Shown: positions 1 to 8,038, counted from the first letter of the stretch. The stretch is 64,000 nt of DNA from UBA1952 sp965246855 (GCA_965246855.1 CBDFFP010000002.1:558001-622000), one strand, 5' to 3'. The notes: generated by a model not told the origin, from the letters alone. Made by a program: numbers and translations.

Positions 1-3
1 TAA

Positions 4-47
4 AAAGCCCCGGCAGGCACACCGGAAAGGTGGCCTGTCGGGGCTTT
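4..47 (-). terminator. hairpin after gam
   Basis: Arms at 4-18 and 33-47 pair over 15 bp with one G-U, and the leftward transcript ends the stem in a short U run. It sits directly after the Gam stop codon, so it may end or attenuate the early phage transcript. Confidence 0.6.
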
Positions 48-54
48 AAGAGAA

Positions 55-567
55 TCAGGATGCCTTTTTGATTTCCACGTAGAACTTGAATCCGGTCTTC
101 AGCTCTACACCGGCAGCGGCAATCTTCTTCAGCACGCCCGGCCCGGTGTCCTTATCCTGAAGCGCATCTTTCAGCGCCGCTTTGTCCGGTGTCGGAACCT
201 GCTCCACGAAGTGCGGAAGCGACTTTTGAAGCGCCTCGGTGGCTTCTTCCCAGCTTCGGTTTTCACACAGCACCAGGGAGGCGGGAAGCTTGCGCTTGCC
301 CACTTGCACCTGGCCAATCAGCACGCTGCTTTTGCCGAAAGGAATCAGTTCCCCTTCGCAGGCTTCGGCATAGCCTTTGGCTATCGCCTCGGCGTTTTCA
401 ATTACCGCCTTCGTTTCCGAAATAGGCTGCGCGTACTTTTTGGAAATCTTATCCATGTCGCGCTGCCGGTCGGCTTCCAGGCGTGCCAGCTTCGCGCTTT
501 CGGTTTCGTAATCGGCGATTGCCTTGTCAAATTGTGCCCGCGTCGGGGCTTTGGTTTTGGGTGTCAT
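55..567 (-). CDS. Mu Gam-like host-nuclease inhibitor
   Basis: This 170-residue protein resembles the Mu Gam family, which binds double-stranded DNA ends and shields phage DNA from host exonucleases such as RecBCD. The N-terminal half is a charged helix (AKLARLEADRQRDMDKISKK), as expected for the coiled-coil dimer arm of Gam, and the C-terminal half is a compact alpha/beta region ending GFKFYVEIKKAS. I chose the ATG at 567 (MTPKTKAP) because an upstream extension would overlap the next gene. It is the last early gene visible and is followed by a hairpin. The family call rests on length, helix pattern and position in the operon. Confidence 0.75.
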   Translation of the reverse strand: MTPKTKAPTRAQFDKAIADYETESAKLARLEADRQRDMDKISKKYAQPISETKAVIENAEAIAKGYAEACEGELIPFGKSSVLIGQVQVGKRKLPASLVLCENRSWEEATEALQKSLPHFVEQVPTPDKAALKDALQDKDTGPGVLKKIAAAGVELKTGFKFYVEIKKAS

Positions 568-580
568 AAAAAAGAGGGGG

Positions 581-871
581 TTAAAGATTTTTAGGGTGAC
601 AGGGGAGCATCTGATACGGGTCATCAAACGGGCGGAAATAGCCATATTTTACCAGCGCACAGGCAATTGGGTAGCGGTGTTTCTCCATGCTCAATCCCGA
701 GATTGCGCACAAGTCACCGGCGACATGCAAAGCGTTGGCATCTTCGCATTCTTCCTGCCAGTCTTTCACAAGCTCCACACATTCATCAAGGATTTCAGCG
801 GGGCGGGGGAAGTGAAAATGACAGGCTAGTAGGGAGCGCAGGCCCACGTCAAGGGGTGTTGTTTTTTCCAC
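581..871 (-). CDS. small phage protein, unknown
   Basis: This 96-residue protein reads from a GTG start, lies 13 bp upstream of gam and is in the same leftward operon. It is soluble, fairly rich in Cys, His and acidic residues (ILDECVELVKDWQEECEDA), and has no signal peptide or membrane segment. No family was recognised. Its tight packing between phage genes is the main reason to believe it is real. Confidence 0.55.
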   Translation of the reverse strand: MEKTTPLDVGLRSLLACHFHFPRPAEILDECVELVKDWQEECEDANALHVAGDLCAISGLSMEKHRYPIACALVKYGYFRPFDDPYQMLPCHPKNL

Positions 872-883
872 TGAGATTGGGGT

Positions 884-1213
884 TTAATAAATGGGTGAAA
901 AGAATGTTTGTTCAATGGAAGCGAAGAGCTGAAGCATCCGCGTTCCGATAAGGGTTTTAGGGTCAAGCGTATTAAAGTCTATCAGCGCGCACAGCGCATA
1001 CGCAACCGGCGCGTCTATCGTCAGCTTGTGGCCCTTTTCGTAGTCTGGGAAGGGAAGGGAAGCGCGGAGCTTCTTTGCCTGCCAAATCAGCAACACCGAG
1101 ACGATACAGCGTTCTTCCGCACCGGCATCGTCGCGGCTCTTTAGCAGGTGCGAAAGAATCGTGTCCAGCGCCTGCGCTTCGAGGTAATCCCAACGGAAGG
1201 ATAGCTTTTTCAT
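884..1213 (-). CDS. small phage protein, unknown
   Basis: This 109-residue protein starts at an ATG whose bases overlap the stop codon of the preceding gene (ATGA), a sign of translational coupling in the early operon. The N-terminal part (MKKLSFRWDYLEAQALDTIL) is helical and charged, and the rest is of mixed composition with no membrane segment. No domain was recognised. In Mu relatives this part of the early region carries many small proteins that modulate replication or host functions, but nothing in this sequence identifies the role. Confidence 0.6.
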   Translation of the reverse strand: MKKLSFRWDYLEAQALDTILSHLLKSRDDAGAEERCIVSVLLIWQAKKLRASLPFPDYEKGHKLTIDAPVAYALCALIDFNTLDPKTLIGTRMLQLFASIEQTFFSPIY

Positions 1214-1605
1214 AGCGCCGCCACGCGGGGTTTAAGGGTTTGCAGATACGCATCCAGACCGGGTCGCCAATCGCGCAGGAAATAGGCGCAGGCGTTCACC
1301 CGCGCCGTCCATTGCATGTCGCCGCCTTCCCGGTACAGCGCCGCCGTGCCCCGGATGCAGTCTTCCACATCGCTGATGGGAATAAAAAAGCCCGTATCGT
1401 TCACCAGCCGCTCGCCCCAGGCCGGGCTTAGCTCCGGGAAAAACAGCAGCGCCACCGCCGCAGCCAGCACCGCGCTGTCTATCTTTTGCTCCATGCCGGA
1501 AAGGCTGGCGGTGGAAGCAGGTTCGGGAATCACCAGGCGCGCCATTTCGGTTATCACGCCAAAACGCTCTTCGTGGGGCAGCGTAGAAAGATGTAGGTTG
1601 TTCAT
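1210..1605 (-). CDS. small phage protein, unknown
   Basis: This 131-residue protein probably starts at the ATG at 1605 (MNNLHLSTLPHEERFG). A longer open frame exists upstream, but it runs through the GC-rich repeat at 1656-1688 and into the next gene, so it was not used. The protein is helical with an Ala-rich central stretch and a Trp-containing C-terminus (YFLRDWRPGLDAYLQTLKP). No family was recognised. It overlaps the following gene by four bases. Confidence 0.6.
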   Translation of the reverse strand: MNNLHLSTLPHEERFGVITEMARLVIPEPASTASLSGMEQKIDSAVLAAAVALLFFPELSPAWGERLVNDTGFFIPISDVEDCIRGTAALYREGGDMQWTARVNACAYFLRDWRPGLDAYLQTLKPRVAAL

Positions 1606-1655
1606 TGGGGGGGAAAAGGGTTGAAAGATTGAAGGATTGGGGGTGTAACCCGTCA

Positions 1656-1688
1656 CCCTCCCCTTGGGGGAGGGCCGGGGAGAGGCTT
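1656..1688. repeat. GC-rich palindromic repeat, copy 1
   Basis: A 33-bp sequence with a palindromic core (CCCTCCCCTTGGGGGAGGG) lies between two phage genes. A second copy with two differences lies at 2106-2138. Such elements in other bacteria are dispersed intergenic repeats. Confidence 0.75.
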
Positions 1689-2063
1689 TTACCAAATGAT
1701 GTCGGTCTTTTTCAGGTGCTCTTCTTTCAGCGCGCAGTAATCTTCCGCGCTGGTCATGAAGGCCTTTTGCAGCAGTTTCGCGTCGTTTTCCAACCAGTCC
1801 TGCATCCACACCGCCCAATAGCCCCATTCCGCGCTTTGAAGCTGGATGGCGGCCCATTCAGGATTGTCCGCGTGCTTCGCTTCCGCCCACCGGCAGCCTG
1901 CCTCAAAAAGCAGCATCCGCCACTGGTCAATCGTGATGCCGATCATGTGGCAAAGCGCCTCGGTTTGCAGCAGGTGCTTCATCGCCTGCTGCGCGGTGTG
2001 GCTCTTGGGCCATGCCCCAAATACGGCGCGGGAAACGTTTGTTTGTTGTTTTGTGGTTGGCAT
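1689..2063 (-). CDS. small phage protein, unknown
   Basis: This 124-residue protein starts at the ATG at 2063 (MPTTKQQTNVSR); the upstream extension only translates the GC-rich repeat. Its C-terminal half is rich in Trp, Glu and Lys (EWGYWAVWMQDWLENDAKLL), suggesting a helical soluble protein. The stop codon falls directly after the copy-1 repeat on the genomic map. No family was recognised, and the role within the early operon is unknown. Confidence 0.55.
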   Translation of the reverse strand: MPTTKQQTNVSRAVFGAWPKSHTAQQAMKHLLQTEALCHMIGITIDQWRMLLFEAGCRWAEAKHADNPEWAAIQLQSAEWGYWAVWMQDWLENDAKLLQKAFMTSAEDYCALKEEHLKKTDIIW

Positions 2064-2077
2064 TTTGGGAGGGGGTT

Positions 2078-2746
2078 TTAAGAAGGTTGGTTTTCGGTTT
2101 TTTCTCCCTCCCCCTGGGGGAGGGCCGGGGAGGGGCTTCCCCAATAGAGCGCCGCCTTTGTTTCGTCAATCGTCAGCGCGCCGCCCGGACAGCGCCCGCT
2201 CACAAAAGCCGTCAGGCCCTTCACATGCAGTATCAGCGCGGCGAGCTTGCGGGCGAGCTTGCCCACCGCGCCGTAGGGCTGGCCCTTTTCTTCGTGCGCC
2301 AGAAACACGAAAAGCTTTTCCGGGTATTTTAGCAGCAGCGCGCGCAATTCCGCCGCGCGCAACTCGTCCGCATACATCGTGAGGTTATCCAGGAACACGA
2401 TGCGCGGCGCTTTGCGGGGGCGCAGCTTCGCTTCCAGTTCCTCAATCGTCAGGTACTCTTCAAAGTGCAGGTTCCGGCTGCTTTTCGGCTCTAATCCCGC
2501 CCGGCGACAGGCATCCACGAAGTTTTTCCCAGTGCCTTCTTCGGCGCTCACGTAAAGCGTCCGCCCAAAGCCGGAGAGCATCCCGGCCAGCATCAGCGCA
2601 AACCAGGTTTTGCCGTTCTTTTCTGCGCCATACACCAGCCAGCAGCCGCCCGTCTCCGGCGTTCCCATGGCCGCCGCCCAAAGGCCCGGCAACGGAAACG
2701 TGGTGAACGTCTTTTCATACAGGTTTTGAAGCGTCTTTACACGCAT
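2078..2746 (-). CDS. RecA/RadA-like P-loop ATPase of the phage early operon
   Basis: This 222-residue protein has a Walker A motif at about residues 40-47 (GAEKNGKT) and a Walker B strand (RIVFLDNL) near residue 120, so it is a P-loop NTPase of the RecA/RadA-like type often carried by phages. I chose the ATG at 2746, two bases after the MuB-like stop codon; an upstream TTG is also possible. Its last residues (SPSPALPQGEGEK) are encoded by a copy of the GC-rich repeat at 2106-2138, so the repeat appears to have replaced or extended the natural C-terminus. A role beside the MuB-like protein in replication or transposition is inferred only from position. Confidence 0.7.
   Translation of the reverse strand: MRVKTLQNLYEKTFTTFPLPGLWAAAMGTPETGGCWLVYGAEKNGKTWFALMLAGMLSGFGRTLYVSAEEGTGKNFVDACRRAGLEPKSSRNLHFEEYLTIEELEAKLRPRKAPRIVFLDNLTMYADELRAAELRALLLKYPEKLFVFLAHEEKGQPYGAVGKLARKLAALILHVKGLTAFVSGRCPGGALTIDETKAALYWGSPSPALPQGEGEKTENQPS
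2106..2138. repeat. GC-rich palindromic repeat, copy 2
   Basis: This is the second copy of the 33-bp element at 1656-1688, with two base differences. It lies inside the 3' end of the preceding ATPase gene and supplies part of its C-terminal codons. Confidence 0.75.
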
Positions 2747-2748
2747 TT

Positions 2749-3660
2749 TCAAGCCGCTGTTTGTTGGTTGTAAAGGATGGCAAGGCTCTCAGCACGGCGC
2801 AAGCCGGAGATGCGGTTGCTGTCGTTGCTCAGGCACTTCCGCACGATGTCGGGGATGTCTTTTTTGTCCGCCAGATTCACGTCCAGCACGTCCGTGATGA
2901 GCTTTTTGTAGAAGGCTATCTTCTCGCCGCGCTCCGTTGGAATCACGCGGTTGTATCGCTCGTTGAACCGGCTGAATAGCTCCGCGAAGCCCACCTTTTT
3001 CCCAGCGATGCCGCGCTCTACTTTGTCTCTCAATCCGTCCGCACCAACGAGATACCAGCCACACATTCCTTCCGTCGCATTCCAGAACTCCAGCAGTTCC
3101 ATCAGCGCCGGATATTCGGGCGCACCCGCCTCGTCAATGATGACGACGGGCTGCGGAAGTATGCTTAGGGCATATTTCAGGTTGGCTTTTACGGTCAGGT
3201 ATTTGCCGGTATCATCCACGCCCACCGTGCGGGCTATCAGCCGCACAAAAGCCTGTTTTGTGGTGGCTTGGCGCGCATCCACGTAGAAGCAGTTTTTCAG
3301 TGTGCGGGCCAGATACTTCGCGGTGAAGCTTTTCCCAATCCCGCAATCGTCCACAAACATCATGGCCTTGCTGTGGGCTTGGCAGAAGTGAACGTCTTCC
3401 TCAATGGCGGAAAAAACCTCGGTGCGGGCCGCTTTCCATTCGCGCTGCTTTATGGAAACATTCAGCAGCCGCCCGGCATTCAGCCAAAGGGCATCTTTCA
3501 GAAGCCCGTCCAGCGGCTTGCCGTTTTTGATTTGAGAAAAGACGGAGCCGGAAATGCCAAACTGCCGGGCATACTGATTGTCCGTGCCGTCAAAATTTTT
3601 CCGTTGCACCAGCAGGGCTTCGGCAATTTTGATTTTTAAATCGTTTGTGAGCGGTGTCAT
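2749..3660 (-). CDS. MuB-like DNA transposition ATPase
   Basis: This 303-residue protein matches the layout of Mu B, the AAA+ ATPase that coats target DNA and activates the transposase. An N-terminal helix-turn-helix-like segment (YARQFGISGSVFSQIKNGK, about residues 30-50) precedes an ATPase core with the loop CGIGKS near residue 107 and a Walker B strand VVIIDEAG near residue 173. The residue at the first glycine position of the classical P-loop is Asp, so the loop is slightly degenerate. The C-terminal helices would form the AAA+ lid. It lies in the order A, small gene, B, as in Mu relatives of Bacteroidota. Confidence 0.85.
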   Translation of the reverse strand: MTPLTNDLKIKIAEALLVQRKNFDGTDNQYARQFGISGSVFSQIKNGKPLDGLLKDALWLNAGRLLNVSIKQREWKAARTEVFSAIEEDVHFCQAHSKAMMFVDDCGIGKSFTAKYLARTLKNCFYVDARQATTKQAFVRLIARTVGVDDTGKYLTVKANLKYALSILPQPVVIIDEAGAPEYPALMELLEFWNATEGMCGWYLVGADGLRDKVERGIAGKKVGFAELFSRFNERYNRVIPTERGEKIAFYKKLITDVLDVNLADKKDIPDIVRKCLSNDSNRISGLRRAESLAILYNQQTAA

Positions 3661-3698
3661 AGTTTTGCGCTTTGCGTTGTTTTAGTTGTTTGCGTTTT

Positions 3699-3733
3699 CA
3701 GCCGCACGGGTTCCAGCCGTGCGGCTGTTTTTT
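3699..3733. terminator. strong hairpin in phage operon
   Basis: Arms at 3699-3709 and about 3717-3727 (CAGCCGCACGG and its complement) are followed by a T run on the plus strand. The flanking genes are leftward, so as a terminator it would stop rightward, antisense transcription. In the leftward mRNA it forms a hairpin between the small gene and the MuB-like gene. Confidence 0.55.
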
Positions 3734-4178
3734 AATGTTGTTGGGCTTCCAGATTTTTAGAAATGGAGTTTTGAAGCGCTTCCCGCAGCACATCCACCTG
3801 CTCCAAATTTCCATACACATACAAATTTGAATTAATGGCGCAGGGCGCGATTTCAACACTAGAAGGCACTTCGTTACCTATCATTAGCAGTGTCGGAATA
3901 TCATTTTCCTTACAGTGCCCGGCCAGTTGTTGGAGCATCATTGCTGCCTTTTCAAAAGGTGTGGGCGGCGGGGTTGGGATGCTGTTGGCTAAGCTGCGAA
4001 GAAGGGTGTTGCCTTTGGAGACCAAAGACTGGTATTGCTGAAAGACTTTGTAATCAGCAGCATTTAGGTTAAACAATAGCGCATCATCATAACAAGTGAT
4101 AATGGCGCTTTTGTCGGAACGATTGATATCATCTTCCAAGCGTTCGCAGAGTAGTTGTAGTTGGCGGGTAGCGTCCAT
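3732..4178 (-). CDS. phage protein between transposase and MuB-like genes, unknown
   Basis: This 148-residue soluble protein starts at an ATG (MDATRQLQLLCERLEDD) 26 bp after the transposase stop. It has an acidic helical N-terminus, a Pro-rich linker (SIPTPPPTPFEK) near residue 68 and a C-terminal part with alternating strands. No membrane segment, signal peptide or known motif was seen. Its place between the A-like and B-like genes is unusual compared with Mu, where A and B are adjacent. Function unknown. Confidence 0.65.
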   Translation of the reverse strand: MDATRQLQLLCERLEDDINRSDKSAIITCYDDALLFNLNAADYKVFQQYQSLVSKGNTLLRSLANSIPTPPPTPFEKAAMMLQQLAGHCKENDIPTLLMIGNEVPSSVEIAPCAINSNLYVYGNLEQVDVLREALQNSISKNLEAQQH

Positions 4179-4204
4179 TGGTTTGTTTGGTTTTTAAAGA
4201 GGGA

Positions 4205-6323
4205 TTAAACGCGGTCAATAAGTGGTTTGTGAAAGCCGTTTCCGGCAGGATTGGGAAGCGGTAAGAAGTCATCTTCCGGCACGTCATCCAGCGCCTGCAC
4301 CGGAGCATCACCAGCCACGTAGCGCGGGGCAAGGCCGGGCATCACAAACTTTCTGTTCAGCGTCTTCTCGCGCCCGTCAATCACCAGCACGTCGTTTATC
4401 GCCGCCCTGCGCCGGTTCTGGTACGCGATAACGGTGTTTGTGTAAGCACTCATCAGCGCCCGCGCCGCTTCTTCCTGTGGCCCGGCTGCCCGCCGCTCAA
4501 TGGTAGCGCGGTGATACTCCGGCTGTGGCACGGCCTCGCATATCAGCCGGTCATCCTGGTAGATAAGCGCCTTCAGCAGCAGGCCGTCGTTACCGTCTAT
4601 CCAATAAATATCAATGTACTCCCCGGCTACCTGCTTCATCAGCTGTATCAGCCCTTCGCCGGTGGCCACCTTGCCGTCGCGGCCCAGCAAAAAGTTCTGC
4701 TTCTGAAACGTCAGCACCCCGTTCAGCGGCATCTCTATGCTCCGGCTGCAATAGCCGAGGTGCGGCAAAATGGCGGGCCAGTTTATGGGGTGCAGGCCCG
4801 GCTGCTGATTCTCCAGATACACCTCCCACCGGCTCTTCTCCGGGTACAGGTCGTGGGGGCTGTTGTTCCAGTCCTCAATGCGCCGGAGGGTGTCCTGCTC
4901 CAACTGCGCATAGGGTATGTAATTATCCTTCGCCCCGGCCCCCATCTGCTGGTCTTCGCGCCGCGCATGGGGGCGGCCCTGATACGCCGGGTGCGCTTTC
5001 TCGCCGCCCGTGCTGTCGTCATACCGGAACATGCCCCACCGCCGCTCTATCCACTTGCTTTGCGCCTTGTTGGCCACAATGTGCACGTTCTCCGAAAACA
5101 TGGCCCCCGGCACCAGAAAAGTATCCTTAAAGCTGCTGTTCAGGCTGCTTTCGCATTCCAGCTCCGCCGGCAGGCACAGGCCCCGGCCCGCATGGTCGCG
5201 CACCAGTTGCTTGTAGAAATCCAGAATGATGTCCTTCTTCTCTTTCCCACACACCACCGTCACAATCGCGTCCGAGGCCACGTCCATCCCGGCGTAGAGC
5301 CAGAGGCGTTTTCCCTTTTCAAACAAAAACGGCGGGTTGCGGTCATCAATGCTCAGGATGCTTCCCGCAAAAGCCGGGCGCCGGAGCTTATGATAGGGCT
5401 GGAATTTGGTCATCAGCTTCTGGCGGTTGTCGGCGGCGCTGCGCCGGGTATGGCTGCCAATCGTGTTGTCCCAATCCTCCAGATAGTTCACCACCGTAGC
5501 CTCCGAGAGCTTCGGATAATGGGCGGGCTCGTAGTATTCGCCGCTCCCGTCCGATTTCACCACCTGTATGTAGCCGTCCAGAAAACCGTCGTATTGGCGC
5601 TTCACTTCCGTGCGGCTGGGCTTGTGGCCCTGGCCCGCAAACAAGTCATTGAGCAGCGTCATCACATCGCCCGTCACCTTGCGGCGGTTCTGGTTGCGGA
5701 TCCTGCCCGAAATCAGCGAAGGATAATTCCAGGTGTGCGCCCCGCCCTCATAGGGGTTTTCAATGCGCTTGAAAAACTCCCGGTACACTTCTTTAAAACG
5801 CTTTTCCGATTCCGGCAGCGTGTGTTCTTCGTCATGCGCTTTTTTCAGGAAAGGGCCAAACGTCTTCACGTCTTTGCAAAGCGTGGCCAGGATGCCTTTG
5901 AGGCTGCCGCTCTGGCTGCGCCGCGCCGCCAGAGCGCTCCCCCTGGAGCCGCGCCACCGCCTGCAGCACCCGCGCGTTTACGATGTATTCCTGCTGGTGC
6001 TTCCAGCCCAGGTAGCCGCCATCCTCAAACGTGAATTTGGCGTAAAACCGCACCGCCACCGCGTCGGCCTCATAACGCGGCATCAAAACATGGCCCTCCT
6101 TGCGCGGGTCGCCCAGCGCATTCTGAATTTCGCGCGGAAGGGAATCGTAGCAGATAAGCAGCGGATGACCGCCACCGCCTTTCTGAACGCGCTTGATGCC
6201 GAAGCTGTTTTTGGCATCGCGGGCAATAGCCATACGGAGCGCGTCATAAGAAGGAAACCACGCCGGAATCAGTTCTTCCTTCGTTACAACCAGCTTGCCG
6301 TTTTGTTCCCAGATGTGCGGCAT
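4205..6323 (-). pseudogene. MuA-type transposase, split by a one-base frameshift
   Basis: Two overlapping frames together encode one MuA-like transposase of about 705 residues. The N-terminal frame starts at the ATG at 6323 (MPHIWEQNGKLVV) with DNA-binding domain features. The second frame carries the catalytic core and C-terminal regions (LSIDDRNPPF with the first catalytic Asp; SKWIERRWGMF with a likely catalytic Glu). Removing one base from the C5 run at 5939-5943 joins the frames smoothly (ARLQGSALAARRSQSG), and no stop is met. The second frame alone would need a GTG at 5869, which lacks the end-binding domain. In the family, MuA cuts and joins the phage ends in a tetramer. Either the element has lost transposition, or the base is a sequencing error, or a programmed frameshift occurs. 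Confidence 0.85.
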
Positions 6324-6327
6324 GGCG

Positions 6328-6519
6328 TTAGGCTTGTTTTAGAAGCTTAATGGCCGCGCGGGCCACATGAACGATTTGCTCCTTCGTAAGAGCCAGCGTA
6401 ATGCGTCCGCCTTCGGTGTAGGCATCCATGTCTTCCGCCCATTCCATTGCGTCCAGGACTTTGCCCAGTACGCTTGCAGCCATTTCCGCTTCCACCATTG
6501 TGAGTTCTGTGTTTTCCAT
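6328..6519 (-). CDS. small acidic phage protein, unknown
   Basis: This 63-residue protein starts at the ATG at 6519 (MENTELTMVEAEMAAS), four bases after the stop of the Ner-like gene and ending four bases before the transposase start. It is acidic in the first half and forms a probable helix at the end (HVARAAIKLLKQA). The tight spacing points to translational coupling with the transposase. No family was recognised. Confidence 0.6.
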   Translation of the reverse strand: MENTELTMVEAEMAASVLGKVLDAMEWAEDMDAYTEGGRITLALTKEQIVHVARAAIKLLKQA

Positions 6520-6523
6520 GGCA

Positions 6524-6724
6524 TTAGGCGATTGCTTGGGTGAGAGCCTGATAGCGGGCGTTGTAAGCGCGATTGATACTTTCTGCTTTCTCGCTGGTGC
6601 GGTCGCCTTTAATCGCCATGCGCACATAGGCTTCTGTCACCAAAAATTCGGCGGCAATGATTTTCACCACTATTGCGCGCTTGCCGTCATAAACTGGTTG
6701 ATTACTTTTACGGGTTGCTTTCAT
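6524..6724 (-). CDS. Ner-like small HTH regulator
   Basis: This 66-residue protein starts at the ATG at 6724 (MKATRKSNQPVYD). Residues 20-50 (IIAAEFLVTEAYVRMAIKG) follow the spacing of a helix-turn-helix in which the second helix is the recognition helix, as in many phage Cro/Ner proteins. It is the first gene of the leftward early operon and faces the repressor, the place held by ner in Mu. By analogy it would repress the early or repressor promoter. The assignment is from motif shape and position only. Confidence 0.55.
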   Translation of the reverse strand: MKATRKSNQPVYDGKRAIVVKIIAAEFLVTEAYVRMAIKGDRTSEKAESINRAYNARYQALTQAIA

Positions 6725-6771
6725 TGTTGCAGCGTTTAAAACTGCAAAGAACGTCAAAATTTTGAAACAAA
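6725..6771. promoter_or_regulatory. divergent control region with 12-bp palindrome
   Basis: The 47-bp gap between the divergent Ner-like and repressor genes holds the perfect palindrome TCAAAATTTTGA at 6754-6765. It ends six bases before the repressor start codon. It is a candidate operator for the repressor, the Ner-like protein or both. Confidence 0.55.
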
Positions 6772-7257
6772 ATGCCACAACCCGAAAAAATTTTGTCCCC
6801 CATCAAACAAAGGATAGTTCAATTCCTTGAAAATCAAGGGATTAAGGAGACTACTTTCTACAAGCAAACCGGTATTACACGGACTAATTTCAGCAATCCG
6901 GGTGGTAAAAGTGAATTGGGCGGCGATAAAATCGTCAAGATTTTGACAGAATATCCACAACTCAGTCCCGCATGGCTGTTGCTGGAGGAAGGTCAAATGC
7001 TGCGCCCAAGCAATCAGGAAGTTCAACCCGCTGAAAAAGGGTGGGAAGCGTTCTGCCGGTTTTTGCAAACCCAACTTGAAGAGACAAAGCAGAAATGCCA
7101 ACATTTGGAAAGCATCATTTTTCACGGCACACCCGAACTGAGGAATGCAATGATTAATGCGCAGGGCGCAAAACGCTTACAAGCGTTAAGCGACAAAATG
7201 GATGCACAACGGAAGAAGTGGGAAAGTGAAATGTCCGCAAAAGCAGGGAGCGAATAG
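6772..7257 (+). CDS. phage repressor-like HTH protein
   Basis: This 161-residue protein has an N-terminal helix-turn-helix of the Cro/C1 type (residues 10-65; FYKQTGITRTNFSNPGGKS), close to the N-terminal domain of many Bacteroidota phage and mobile-element regulators. A central acidic linker follows, then a long charged helix (residues 95-160; LQTQLEETKQKCQHL) that could dimerise. It is transcribed away from the early operon, the arrangement of the Mu c repressor. A lysogeny repressor role is inferred from domain and orientation. There is no peptidase or metal-binding motif suggesting autocleavage. Confidence 0.75.
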   Translation: MPQPEKILSPIKQRIVQFLENQGIKETTFYKQTGITRTNFSNPGGKSELGGDKIVKILTEYPQLSPAWLLLEEGQMLRPSNQEVQPAEKGWEAFCRFLQTQLEETKQKCQHLESIIFHGTPELRNAMINAQGAKRLQALSDKMDAQRKKWESEMSAKAGSE

Positions 7258-7800
7258 GGTTTTCAAAACCCGCTTTCCCGGAAAATGGGCGCAAACCCGC
7301 GTCCTGTAAGGCTTCACGCGCTATGTATTAATTATTTAGCGCGTCCTTAACGGGGGGGCAATCGTTCAAAATCATGCATCAAACCGCCTTTTTGTGTCCT
7401 TATCCGTAGTTCAATCAGTACTTTAAAACCGGGTTTTGTTCGTCCAGATGTTCGCCCAGCCGTTCGCCCAGCCCTCCAAACCCCCTTTTTTCGGTCATTT
7501 TCGTTCTTTTTGAAGGACTGCTTTTCAGGCCGTTTTCAGCCTTATTTAAAGCCCTGCTGCAAAAGAGGCCAGAACGCCACAAACCCGCGCCACACGGGCT
7601 TTTAAAGCACCTTCCACAGCCTTTCAAAGCGCATTAAAAAGCCCGCACTGGTGGCGGGCTACTTTTTCAAGTCGGTTTCAAAGCTTTTTCAAGTTTCGGG
7701 ACGTTTCGTTTTTCGGCCATTTTCTCTAAAAAGGTCTGGGAAGCCGCATAAACAAAGGCTTTTTAGGCTTTTTTCTATCTAATTAATTGGGACACTTGGA
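7258..7800. other. non-coding prophage end with repeated motifs
   Basis: No convincing gene is present. TTTTTCGGYCATTTTC occurs at 7487-7502 and 7709-7724, TTTTTCAAGT at 7663-7672 and 7685-7694, and TTTAAAGC or TTTCAAAGC at 7545, 7601, 7622 and 7676. An 8-bp inverted repeat (ACGCGCTA and TAGCGCGT) lies at 7316-7344. In Mu the phage end carries several transposase-binding sites, so these repeats are candidates for them. Confidence 0.5.
7636..7668. terminator. bidirectional hairpin
   Basis: AGCCCGC at 7640-7646 pairs with GCGGGCT at 7654-7660, with an A run before and a T-rich stretch after the stem. It could terminate rightward transcription from the repressor or from neighbouring host DNA. 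Confidence 0.55.
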
Positions 7801-7829
7801 TTTCGTGCCCTTAAATGCGTTTTTGAAGC

Positions 7830-8005
7830 CCTGTTCTTCGGCAAGCTCAGAATGACAGGGGCGCCGGTTTGGTAGCAACAGAACCTTGTTTTAGAAAATT
7901 CAAGCCCCTTAGGGGTGCCTGTTGATGTTGTCCAGACCAAACCTTCGCCCCTACAGGGCTTAAATCCCTTCTGGCAACACAGCCCAGGAAAACAGACTGA
8001 ACTTC
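7830..8005. repeat. host-type intergenic repeat stretch
   Basis: The sequence CTTCGGCAAGCTCAGAATGA (about 7837-7856) and imperfect palindromes around CAAGCCCCTTAGGGG and GCCCCTACAGGGCTT look like dispersed intergenic elements. They suggest that host DNA has begun by about 7830. No gene was found. Confidence 0.4.
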
Positions 8006-8038
8006 ACCATCAAGGTTTCAAAAACTTGATGGTTTTTT
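8006..8038 (+). terminator. hairpin with T run
   Basis: ACCATCAAG at 8006-8014 pairs with CTTGATGGT at 8025-8033 and is followed by T6. No rightward gene precedes it directly, so its parent gene may have been separated from it by the prophage insertion. Confidence 0.6.

Larger units (their letters stand above)
1..7800. mobile_element. Mu-like transposable prophage, control and early region (partial)
   Basis: The block holds a divergent repressor facing a leftward operon with a Ner-like regulator, MuA-type transposase, MuB-type ATPase and Gam, which is the order of the Mu early region. The left part of the element lies outside the window. The right boundary is an estimate: it falls somewhere in the non-coding stretch after the repressor, before host-type repeats that begin near 7830. 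No target-site duplication can be checked because the other end is missing. Confidence 0.85.

Noticed and set aside
5900..5975. Programmed ribosomal frameshift in the transposase gene
   Set aside because: No classic slippery heptamer plus downstream structure was evident; a simple indel in a homopolymer is the more economical reading, so this is kept only as an alternative.
4511..6034. Long rightward frame of 507 codons opposite the transposase
   Set aside because: It is the antisense shadow of a GC-rich gene; it has no start context, no recognisable motifs and lies opposite clear MuA sequence.
7415..7627. Leftward frame of 70 codons in the prophage end
   Set aside because: It overlaps repeated motifs and lies next to a hairpin; the composition (Lys, Gly, Arg) does not suggest a protein.
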